DNA from: Bolinopsis microptera
Lineage: Eukaryota > Ctenophora > Tentaculata > Lobata > Bolinopsidae
Direction of reading: 5' to 3'
DNA: 62,000 nt
Assembly: GCF_026151205.1 (NCBI RefSeq)
Contig: NC_087072.1
Span: forward strand, 1,259,375-1,321,374
A model generated the notes under the pieces. That model saw only the letters and a program-made list of their open reading frames with translations, ran no database searches and was not told the origin of the DNA. Made by a program: the position numbers and the translations under genes. Positions 12,701 to 19,359 of the stretch are shown here, piece by piece (within the stretch, counting starts at the first letter, position 1; every line of letters starts with the position of its first letter).

Positions 12701-15700
12701 GGTTCGTATGTGATACCTCCACAGTCTAGTGGAAGAACGTGGTATTTAATGCAATGTAAATTAAAATTTTACCAGATATTCTGTATTATATCTTTTGTAT
12801 TTTTAATTTCAAGATAACCAATTAATTTTTAATTTATTAACAGCAAGTGTGAACTGACCAGATCGTTTGAGACATTCGCTCTGAGCTTCCAGAAGACTAT
12901 CGTACTTGGCCGTTCCTGCACTGTAGTCGCGTAGAAATGTAGCAGAGTCCTTGATCCAATAAGTAACTGGAATTAACAATCATATAAATATTACCTGGCT
13001 CAACAATCCCTGGGTGCAGTTAGGTGAGTGTTTGTTTGTTTGTTTGTAGTACCCGCCCCAATCTCGTATCGATTGGGCGACATCTGTCCGACAGCGACAT
13101 CTGTCCGACAGCGACATCTGGCCGACTCAGAAAATAGGTTATTCGGACAATAGTTTATGTCGGATCCTACCGTACGATTTTCTTGAAACTTTCCATAAAG
13201 TATGGTGGTTATAGGACAAATAATCTGTGTAAGTTTGAGCGAGTTTCTAAATGCCAAATTTGAGATATCACCTTAAACACAAAAAAATCTCCAATTCGGT
13301 GGTTTGCAGCGGTTCCAAGGCATATATCTGGAGATCCAACGATACGATTTTCTTGAAACTTTATAGATTGTAAGATAGCTTTAAGACAAATAATTTATGC
13401 AAGTTTGTGATAATTTCTGTGTGCCCAATTTGAGATATCACTTCAAACACAAGAAAATAGTGCTGTCGGACAGAGGTCGCAGTCGGACAAATGTTGTGTT
13501 ACCCTTAGAGACAGAGCGAAATCTGGTCACATAGAGAACTAAGTCTGGTCACGTAGAGAACTAAGTCTGGTCAAGTATAGAACTAAGTCTAATCACATAG
13601 AGAACTAAGTTTGGTCACGTAGAGAACTAAGTTTGGTCACGTAGAGAACTAAGTTTGGTCACGTAGAGAACTAAGTTTGGTCACGTAGAGAACTTAGTCT
13701 GGTCATGTAGAGAACTAAGTCTGGTCACGTAGAGAACTAAGTCTGGTCACGTAGAGAACTAAGTCTGTTCACGTAGAGAACTAAGTCTGGTCACGTAGAG
13801 AACTTAGTCTGGTCACGTAGAGAACTAAGTCTGGTCACGTAGAGAACTAAGTCTGGTCACGTAGAGAACTAAGTCTGGTCACGTAGAGAACTAAGTCTGG
13901 TCACGTAGAGAACTAAGTTTTTTTGTTGTTTGGGACTGGCCCGTGGTACCAGCCAATGTTTACTCAAAAAAAAATATCAATGGTAATAAGAAATTCATCC
14001 CCGTGGGGCACATGCATAAATATAAAATGTAAAAGAAATCTCAAACTATTTAATTTAGACTCTACCGGTAAAGTATGCAATGAAGGTTGAATAATGACAA
14101 TAAGATAAGGAAAGGGTTTTTTTGCGAAAGTCTAACTCTAAATGCGATGTTTACCGCTAACCAGCGTTACCTATCAATAGCTAGCGCTAACTGGTGTTAC
14201 TAATTGGTTACCTGTGTATAAGATAGGTATCCAGGAGATTTCACTGCCACTGCGTTCGAGGATGATTCCTCTTCGCAGTGTGAACTTGTTGTTATCAGGT
14301 TCGTATGTGATACCTCCACAGTCTAGTGGAAGAACGTGGTATTTAATGCAATGTAAATTAAAATTTTACCAGATATTCTGTATTATATCTTTTGTATTTT
14401 TAATTTCAAGATAACTAATTAATTTTTAATTTATTAACAGCAAGTGTGAACTGACCATATCGTTTGAGACATTCGCTCTGAGCTTTCAGAAGAGTGTCGT
14501 ACTTGGCCGTTCCTGCGCTGTAGTCGCGTAAAAATCTACCAGAGTGCTTGATCCAAGTAACTGGAATTAACAATCATATAAATATTACCTGGCTCAACAA
14601 TCCCTGGGTGCGGTTAGGTGAGTGTTTGTTTGTTTGTTTGTAGTACCCGTCCCAATCTCGTATCAATTGGGCGACATCTGTCCGACAGCGACATCTGGCC
14701 GACTCAGAAAATAGGTTATTCGGACAAAAGTTTATGTCTGATCGTACCGTACGATTTTCTTGAAACTTTCCATAAAGTATGGTGGTTATAGGACGGATAA
14801 TTTGTGTAAGTTTGAGCGAGTTTCTAAGTGCCAAATTTGAGATATCACCTTATTATATAAACACAAAAAATATCTCCAATTCGGTGGTTTGCAGCGGTTC
14901 CAAGGCATATATCTGGAGATCTAACGATACGATTTTCTTAAAACTTTCTAGATAGTAAGATAACTTTAAGACAATCAATTTGTACAAGTTTGGGTGAATT
15001 TCTGTGTGCCAAATTTGAGATATCACTTCAAACACAAGAAAATAGTGCTGTTGGACAGATGTCGCTGTCGGACAGATGTCGTGTAACCCTTACAGACGGA
15101 GCGAAATCTGGTCACGTAGAGAACTAAGTCTGGTCACGTAGAGAACTAAGTCTGGTCACGTAGAGAACTAAGTCTGGTCACGTAAAGAACTAAGTCTGGT
15201 CACGTAGAGAACTAAGTCTGGTCACGTAGAGAACTAAGTCTGGTCAAGTAGAGAACTAAGTCTGGTCACGTAGAGAACTAAGTCTGGTCACGTAGAGAAC
15301 TAAGTCTGGTCACGTAGAGAATTAAGTCCGGTCACGTAGAGAACTAAGTCTGGTCATGTAGAGAACTAAGTCTGGTCATGTAGAGAACTAAGTCTGGTCA
15401 CGTAGAGAACTAAGTCTGGTCACGTAGAGAACTAAGTCTGGTCACGTAGAGAACTAAGTCTGGTCACGTATATAACTAAGTCTGGTCACGTAGAGAACTA
15501 AGTCTGGTCACGTAGAGAACTAAGTCTGGTCAAGTAGAGAACTAAGTCTGGTCACGTAGAGAACTAAGTCTGGTCAAGTAGAGAACTAAGTCTGGTCACG
15601 TAGAGAACTAAGTCTGGTCACGTATATAACTAAGTCTGGTCACGTAGAGAACTAAGTCTGGTCACGTAGAGAACTAAGTCTGGTCACGTAGAGAACTAAG

Positions 15701-16663
15701 TCTGGTCACGTAGAGAACTAAGTTTGGTCACGTAGAGAACTAAGTCTGGTCAAATAGAGAACTAAGTCTGGTCACGTAGAGAACTAAGTCTGGTCACGTA
15801 AAGAACTAAGTTTGGTCACGGTTTGGTGCTCCACTCTTTAAATCCTTCTACTATTTCCTTAATTGTGCTAAAGTAGTATTATGACTTACTTGTGTCTTCA
15901 CTTCTATTTTATCCACACTCTACCATTCTCCTCAATTATTTTTTCTCTACAGCTGGTAACCTCTGCTTTTAACTTCTAAATCTAATTCTAATTAAGCTTT
16001 TCCTCGTGAAGATCGAATATGTACATGGTGCAACATTATCTTCAGCGCCAATATTGTCGAAAATGAAGAACATCTCTTAAACCACTGTGATATTAACGCT
16101 GTCGCTAGACGGAACATCCTAAATAAGATTAACATGGTGGCATCGAAGTCGAGCGTCAGCACCCTAAACTCAACAATTCACACCATATTTCCTGATACAA
16201 ACCTACTACCTAGTCAAGCTCATCTCCAATCATAATGGTTTCTTTACATCACTGACTTACGAGTGCCAGATAAATCTTTCGAGAATTGTCGCCAGGTACA
16301 TTACCAACTGTTTCAACAACCGTAAAAAGTTCTTGGAGTCAATAAACGTCGATTCTTGTAGTAACACGTAACGAACGTTCCGCGCGCCATAAACGTACAT
16401 CTACAACATTTTTTAACACTATTCTTCGAGCGCCGTTGCCTACAAAACTACACTCATCGAGCAATGGTACCCTATGCAAATGGCGATATAACAAAGTTTA
16501 TCAAATAAAAGATTTAATATAGTCAAATTCTATTTATATTTGTGAATATTATTATTACCATTATGGAGGGGAGCGAGTTATAATACTATAACTTTATATG
16601 AAACTTACCACTGTGAGCAGAAGAGAAGAGTAGGTGAAGCATTAATAAGAGAAATATAGACAT
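180..16663 (-). CDS. Mosaic extracellular protein: signal peptide, 2 Cys modules, 2 TSP1, 3 Ig, Sushi, ZP, Ig (3' end outside window)
   Basis: I assembled this from exons read on the minus strand: 16663-16609, 14560-14456, 14322-14212, 12966-12859, 12725-12606, 10951-10781, 10502-10332, 10082-9741, 9376-8792, 8537-8208, 7861-7694, 7472-7386, 7285-7185, 7001-6908, 6676-6507, 6001-5889, 5525-5358, 4128-3998, 716-572 and 343-180. All have AG/GT borders and every junction keeps frame; modules are bounded by phase-1 introns, the usual sign of exon shuffling. The listed exons total 3439 nt, about 1146 codons, and end in phase 1, so more exons lie left of the window. The product should enter the secretory pathway and, by analogy with ZP proteins, form filaments or matrix after furin cleavage. 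I do not recognise a named orthologue. Weakest points: whether exons were missed in the long introns, and whether the last Ig exons belong to this gene (phase fits). Confidence 0.82.
717..1176. other. Intron sequence with an inverted MITE-like end
   Basis: No exon seen. Positions 820-905 are the reverse complement of about 3700-3785, so the LINE-containing stretch is flanked by inverted copies of one element. The remainder is unremarkable AT-rich sequence. Confidence 0.5.
1177..1310. repeat. GTGAGGA heptamer array 1
   Basis: About 19 near-perfect copies of a 7-bp unit, ending exactly where reverse-transcriptase coding sequence starts (1311). The same unit recurs at 2321-2592 on the other side of the LINE fragment. 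Confidence 0.95.
1311..2320 (+). mobile_element. Non-LTR retrotransposon fragment: C-terminal half of reverse transcriptase
   Basis: An open frame runs from 1311 to a TGA at 2219-2221. It begins just before the catalytic FADD box (VFADDSKL) and continues with [14 protein letters not shown], the thumb-like [26 protein letters not shown] and the C-terminal [14 protein letters not shown]. This is the Jockey/CR1-like pattern of animal LINEs. The N-terminal endonuclease and palm are missing, cut off at the GTGAGGA repeat. The 3' end at 2295-2320 is a short AAGT repeat, as in CR1/L2-type tails. It is inserted in sense-plus orientation in the intron between the ZP and last Ig exons of the minus-strand mosaic gene. 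Confidence 0.88.
2321..2592. repeat. GTGAGGA heptamer array 2
   Basis: About 39 copies of the same 7-bp unit as at 1177-1310, directly abutting the AAGT tail of the LINE fragment. Confidence 0.95.
2785..3330 (-). mobile_element. RTE-like LINE 3' fragment
   Basis: Minus-strand frame ending at a stop at 2888. It has the C-terminal RT region typical of craniofacial endonuclease/reverse transcriptase elements: [34 protein letters not shown] and [20 protein letters not shown] short (AGT)n run at about 2786-2800 marks the 3' tail. Everything upstream of the HRKHLRR motif is missing. Confidence 0.8.
3340..3880. repeat. Two diverged direct copies of a MITE-like element
   Basis: About 3364-3545 and 3600-3790 share the CGCCCACGTGCAAATTAG start, a GTAACGGTGTTTTAA-type middle and an ATTTTGATCGG...GTGGTAA end. 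The end block also occurs inverted at 820-905. A short foldback (3840-3876) resembles the ACTAGC...GCTTTCTAGT ends of other elements. Confidence 0.6.
3998..7472 (-). CDS. ZP (zona pellucida) domain with furin site, seven exons
   Basis: Exons 7472-7386, 7285-7185, 7001-6908, 6676-6507, 6001-5889, 5525-5358 and 4128-3998 total 864 nt (288 residues) with phases 1,1,0,1,0,2,2 and out at 1. ZP-N: VTCDEYG, NDKDCEF, LEKCGTT, then IDYSNGI and AFECSF, giving its four cysteines. [55 protein letters not shown] and the GC..LC pair just before the basic furin-type site KSRRKR. ZP modules polymerise extracellularly after cleavage at such a site. Oddly, two cysteines usually seen in ZP-C are absent: the one in the CWATP-like region (here VRIQAKDSE) and the one in the IHC motif (here IHA). 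Confidence 0.9.
4135..4830. mobile_element. Foldback element with about 60-bp inverted ends
   Basis: The left end (4145-4215, ...AAAGCCGTAGTACTAGTACAT...) and right end (4765-4820) are imperfect reverse complements, with a second inner inverted pair around AATGAAAACTGCGAT (4665-4682) and ATCGCAGTTTTCAT (4739-4752). There is no coding sequence inside. It lies in a ZP-domain intron. Confidence 0.6.
4831..5357. other. Intron with GC-rich palindromic patch
   Basis: At 5027-5095 a CpG-rich stretch includes a GTGCACGCGAAGCGTGCAC hairpin and a CCGGCCGGCC palindrome, unlike the AT-rich surroundings. No exon was found; the rest is plain. Confidence 0.5.
6155..6230. repeat. Three X-box-like palindromes in tandem
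   Basis: A 20-bp unit, TAGTTAGTAACCATGGTAAC, is repeated about three times. The GTAACCATGGTAAC core is a near-perfect palindrome of the RFX X-box type. It lies in an intron of the ZP domain. Confidence 0.7.
7694..7861 (-). CDS. Sushi (CCP/SCR) domain
   Basis: A 168-nt exon, phase 1-1, 56 residues. It has four cysteines in the CCP order: [10 protein letters not shown], then [18 protein letters not shown], and SPSCPPG. The Gly-Phe after the second cysteine is typical. The tryptophan usually just before the fourth cysteine is replaced (LSESPSC). CCP modules bind proteins in complement and adhesion receptors. Confidence 0.88.
8208..8537 (-). CDS. Ig-like domain 3
   Basis: One 330-nt exon, phase 1-1, 110 residues: [27 protein letters not shown], then YKCSVTS and a terminal VVVNVLG strand. 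It resembles Ig domain 1 in its DG-rich middle and aspartate-free E strand, so the three Ig exons look like one duplicated family. Confidence 0.87.
8612..8700 (+). mobile_element. Solo LINE 3' tail
   Basis: About 75 bp matching the 3' untranslated end of the LINE copy at 18208-18280 (shared blocks CAGAGCATCTCAAT and CCTCTCGTGGGCTATCT), ending in an A-rich run. This is a severely 5'-truncated insertion in the intron between Ig domains 2 and 3. Confidence 0.75.
8792..9376 (-). CDS. Ig-like domain 2 with expanded Gly-Ala-Asp-Gly repeat
   Basis: A 585-nt exon, phase 1-1, 195 residues. Ig core residues are [19 protein letters not shown] and VFTCVITS. Between the C strand and the D/E strands sits a run of about 24 four-residue units (mostly GADG, a few GDDG, GSDG or GGAG), coded by a 12-bp minisatellite at about 8960-9250. 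The loop is therefore about 100 residues long in a fold of about 95. All units are multiples of 12 nt, so frame is kept. The insert is acidic and flexible. The phase-1 end uses donor A|GTGAGT. Confidence 0.85.
8957..9252 (-). repeat. Coding 12-bp minisatellite (about 24 units)
   Basis: On the plus strand the unit is CACCACCGTCAG; on the coding strand it encodes Gly-Ala-Asp-Gly. Single-base variants give Asp or Ser in the Ala position. No unit breaks frame. Confidence 0.95.
9741..10082 (-). CDS. Ig-like domain 1
   Basis: A single 342-nt exon, phase 1-1, 114 residues. It shows the Ig pattern: TLTCDIG, VIVSWKD about 12 residues later, a variable loop, then LTIDV and YKCAAEYV, with the two sheet cysteines and core tryptophan in place. 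The longer C'-E loop is rich in small residues. Confidence 0.85.
10332..10951 (-). CDS. Two thrombospondin type-1 repeats (one exon each)
   Basis: Exons 10951-10781 and 10502-10332, each 171 nt (57 residues), phase 1-1. Each has the TSP1 signature: two tryptophans in [14 protein letters not shown], a GTQTR.R motif, then NP.PAHGGA.CSG and a final C....CPG, giving six cysteines. The exons lie 449 bp apart inside duplicated sequence that includes flanking intron, so this is a recent tandem exon duplication. TSP1 repeats usually bind matrix or glycans; the W-x-x-W spacing is compatible with C-mannosylation. Confidence 0.92.
10952..12300. other. Intron without recognisable exon
   Basis: It contains a perfect 14-bp-arm hairpin at about 11577-11610 (TTATGTCCGTTCAC...GTGAACGGACATAA), degenerate AACGTTC/CGCACTT motifs at 11630-11800 and 12055-12135, and a duplicated TTTTGTGAGGC motif near 11140-11170. 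I see no coding signal. Confidence 0.5.
12606..12966 (-). CDS. Cys module, copy 1 (two exons)
   Basis: Exons 12966-12859 and 12725-12606 encode 76 residues, the same module as at 14.2-14.6 kb. The donor chosen for the first exon is G|GTCAGT, which gives the aspartate of DCGG at the junction and keeps phase 1. Relative to copy 2 it gains 3 nt and 6 nt in the second exon, both in frame, which supports coding selection. It arose with the surrounding 1.6-kb tandem duplication. Confidence 0.7.
13526..13918. repeat. 22-bp minisatellite, block 1
   Basis: About 18 copies of CTGGTCACGTAGAGAACTAAGT. It separates the two segmental copies of the module exons. Confidence 0.95.
14212..14560 (-). CDS. Cys module, copy 2 (two exons)
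   Basis: Exons 14560-14456 and 14322-14212 encode 72 residues in phase 1-1. The first ends near AQSECLKRY and the second begins DCGGITYEP, followed by a basic LRRG, then LERSG and SWIP. Only two cysteines are visible, ten residues or less apart across the splice site. I do not recognise a named domain; the C...CGG spacing recalls PAN/apple-type or related Cys modules of marine animals, but this is a guess. Copy 1 at 12.6-13.0 kb is about 80% identical. Confidence 0.7.
15105..15825. repeat. 22-bp minisatellite, block 2
   Basis: About 33 copies of the same unit as at 13526-13918, with variants such as AAGTAGAG and CGTATATAACT shared among several units, indicating repeated local homogenisation. 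Confidence 0.95.
15990..16235 (+). mobile_element. LINE C-terminal fragment with CCHC knuckle
   Basis: The frame encodes [20 protein letters not shown], then NHCD: a C-x2-C...H-x4-C knuckle near the C-terminus of many Jockey/L2-type retrotransposon ORF2 proteins. It ends at a TAA at about 16233. Nothing of the RT remains. Confidence 0.55.
16609..16663 (-). CDS. First coding exon: signal peptide
   Basis: ATG at 16663 opens an 18-residue hydrophobic leader ([18 protein letters not shown]) ending at a phase-1 donor, GTAAGT. Phase 1 matches the start of every downstream module exon. A good acceptor (TTTTTCTACAG) lies 5 nt before the ATG, so a non-coding 5' exon probably sits upstream, on the far side of the GGGACA repeat. 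Confidence 0.8.
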
Positions 16664-16752
16664 TGTTCTGTAGAAAAATATATTTAAATTAGCTCCAATT
16701 TCACAAAGCAGCTTTAAAATTATACGATTCACGTACACTGCTTGTATTTTGC

Positions 16753-17012
<260 letters not shown>

Positions 17013-17129
17013 TAATGAATTGATATATTATTAAAGCAAACAAAATTGATAAAATATGATTGAAGCAATAAATGAATCGAAAAATGATTAAAGCAAAAAA
17101 TGAGTCAATAAATAGAGTTTGAATATGCA

Positions 17130-17760
17130 AAAGTATTAAGTTTTGGTTGATTATCCTCCTACGCTTGCAGAGTTGCAGATTATCCTCCTACGTCAGGATC
17201 CTCCTACGTCAGGATTCTCCTACGTCAGGATTCTTTAACAATGATCTTGAACTACGTACAGCATTGAGTGATGTAAAAATGCAAAAGCTTGTAGTTTTGG
17301 GTAGTGATTGTAGTCAATAAAGACACCGGGCCGCGGTTATTGAAATTATACTAAAAATAAAACTGGGTGTCAAAGATCTTCAAGGTGGGTGCTACTTGTG
17401 ATGAACTTTAGAAGGATGGGATGGTAATACTCGGTCTGGCCGTCTGGAAGCCCATAGAATTCCAGTTCAGAAACCGAGTAAGGAGGTACGGCTACTGATG
17501 AGACAGAGAAGCCTCCTTAAAGTTTATTTGGGTTAGAAACGACATCTGGGTCCCTACCGTACCCTCTCACAAGACTATTTTCAATTTTCTTGTTGTGTTC
17601 CACAAATATATGATGAAATTCATATTGATATTCATATAGTCCGTTGAATTGTTTAATCCGTTTAATACTATGTATTGGTAAAGACTGTTATAAAACATTA
17701 TTCACCACAAAATTCAAAAATGTTGTAACGTTGTTCCAAATCAATATAAACTAGGAAAAC
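17130..17760. other. Intergenic; short CTCCTACGTCAGGAT repeats
   Basis: Positions 17150-17232 hold about four diverged copies of ATTATCCTCCTACGTCAGG. The rest shows no coding signal. Confidence 0.5.
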
Positions 17761-17766
17761 CCTCAC

Positions 17767-18280
17767 ATGCTTCCTAGACGGCTGACCACTTCTCCTCTTT
17801 TAGAGAAACATACATGGGAACCTATGCATGGTAGAGCACAAGCGCTTGTCCTATGTGCGGCGTCGAAGAGGAAACTGTCTCACACTTCCTTGGACATTTT
17901 CCGGCTATTGCTCAAATTAGAGGTCAATATTTCCAGGACTACTACCTCTCTGTCAATGACATATTCGACAACCAACACATCACCACGATTATCAATTTCG
18001 CAAACCGCACCAAACGCTTAACTGTGCCGGAAGAGCTGGATCAGACCGGGGTGACTTAGAGTGCTATAAGCTCATTTGCTGTCTCGTCTCGTTTTACTCT
18101 TCCAAACCCAGCTGGCACTTAAGCGTAACATTTTGACTCATGTCGCTCTTCACACCATCCTCCACCAGTCACTCTGATTTCACCGGCAACCTTTCACAGG
18201 GTTGCCACCACCCAGAGGTAGGCAGAGCATCTCAATGCTCTCCTCTCGTGGGCTATCTTGGCCATGCTTCTCTTTAAAAA
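17767..18280 (+). mobile_element. LINE ORF2 C-terminus plus 3' UTR
   Basis: CPMCGVEEETVSHFLGHFP starts near 17847 and resembles the C-terminal zinc knuckle of Jockey-like ORF2 (C-x2-C-x8-H-x4-C), with the last cysteine changed to Phe. The frame ends at a TAG at 18057-18059. It is followed by about 220 bp of 3' UTR whose final 75 bp recur at 8612-8700. Confidence 0.75.
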
Positions 18281-18284
18281 ATTG

Positions 18285-18456
18285 GTAGAGTACAGCAAGG
18301 CCGACCAAAATACTTATCTATGTTATTGAAGGAAGTTGGGACCAACTCTAAAGAGGAACTGCGAACCTTGATGCAGGACAAGGATATTTGGTGGCCGGGG
18401 TTATCTGGTGTAGAACTAGATCGGACTTAGTTCCGACATAGTAGTAGTAGTAGTAT
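18285..18456 (+). mobile_element. RTE-like LINE 3' end with (TAG)n tail
   Basis: The frame GRPKYLSMLLKEVGTNSKEE then LRTLMQDKDIWW matches the far C-terminus of RTE-like elements, followed by a stop and a TAGTAGTAG tail at 18439-18454. It is directly joined to the preceding LINE tail, so one insertion targeted the other. Confidence 0.65.
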
Positions 18457-19045
18457 CAGCTGATTCGGACCGACCGCGGCCGCACTCATTCATTTAAAAA
18501 ATTGTTTATTTTTATTTCCCGTACCTCACATTATGACTCACAGATCTTTGGTTGCCGAGCAGATTCGGAGCCAAAACTCATTCTCGAAGTCGATACGTAC
18601 CTCTGAAAGCAGAGCTCCCGCTTCCGAGCTCGTATTGTGAAGGGGAGGCCTGCCTTCCGAGATCGCATTACAAAGGAGAACCCTCGAGTCCAAAATTTTT
18701 GGCTTAGAAACTTTTTCATCTCGGAATGTTTCGACTTTTTTGTAAAAAAATCCAAAAAAATGTTTTTCCCAAGAATGTTTTGAAACTTTAATTAAAAAGT
18801 TTGCCCTTTTTGGCCCCTTGCCTAGATTTCATGGGGGGCGAATTAATTATAATACTCACTAATGTTATGAATCTGATAATGGATAAAAATAATAATTGTG
18901 ACGTGGTTCATCAGAATCTCATGATATCATGATCTGAGTTTAAAGACCTGCGTCAGAGCCTAGAAGTAGAGGTTCACTGGGACCGGGGGAGAGAAAGCCT
19001 TGTGCAAAATGATGATGATCTAACACTGTGGGTGGATATCTTTAT
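18457..19045. other. Intergenic, no gene seen
   Basis: A short minus-strand open frame around 18531-18755 has no recognisable motif. No repeats of note. Confidence 0.4.
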
Positions 19046-19358
19046 AGCTACTAGCAGGAACCCGTCTACCCTAAAGTGGTGTCAAGACTCGAAAGACTAA
19101 AATAATTATTACCTATTTAATTCGTGTTTTTGACACCACTTGGGAGTCCAAATTTCGGGCACTAAAATTCTTATTCCTTGGCCAATTTTTTACTTTTTCA
19201 TGCTGATTTGAAGGCCATTAAAGCATTTGACCCAGTCAAAAAAGTTTCAGTTGTATATCTTTTACGGTTTTTGCGGAAAGTCGCGTTAAAGTTGATGCCA
19301 TGGTGTCAGTAAAATGGCATGGAACCATATATATCGTCTCGCTTTATATATAGTAAGA
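19046..19358. mobile_element. Non-autonomous DNA element, copy 1
   Basis: It runs from GCAGGAACCCG to CGCTTTATATATAGTAAGAT. An inverted, diverged copy lies at about 57790-58258, sharing the TTGGCCAA...AAATTTTT block, TTTTACGGTTTTTGCGGAAA and AGTTGATGCC. No coding capacity. The palindromic ends suggest a MITE or a Helitron-like relic. Confidence 0.7.
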
Positions 19359-19359
19359 T

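Larger units (their letters stand above)
12310..15100. repeat. 1.6-kb tandem segmental duplication carrying the Cys-module exons
   Basis: Copy 1 (about 12310-13525) and copy 2 (about 13920-15100) align throughout at an offset of about 1.61 kb, apart from small indels. Each ends in a 22-bp minisatellite. The duplicated unit contains both exons of the Cys module, so the duplication added a domain to the protein. Confidence 0.88.
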
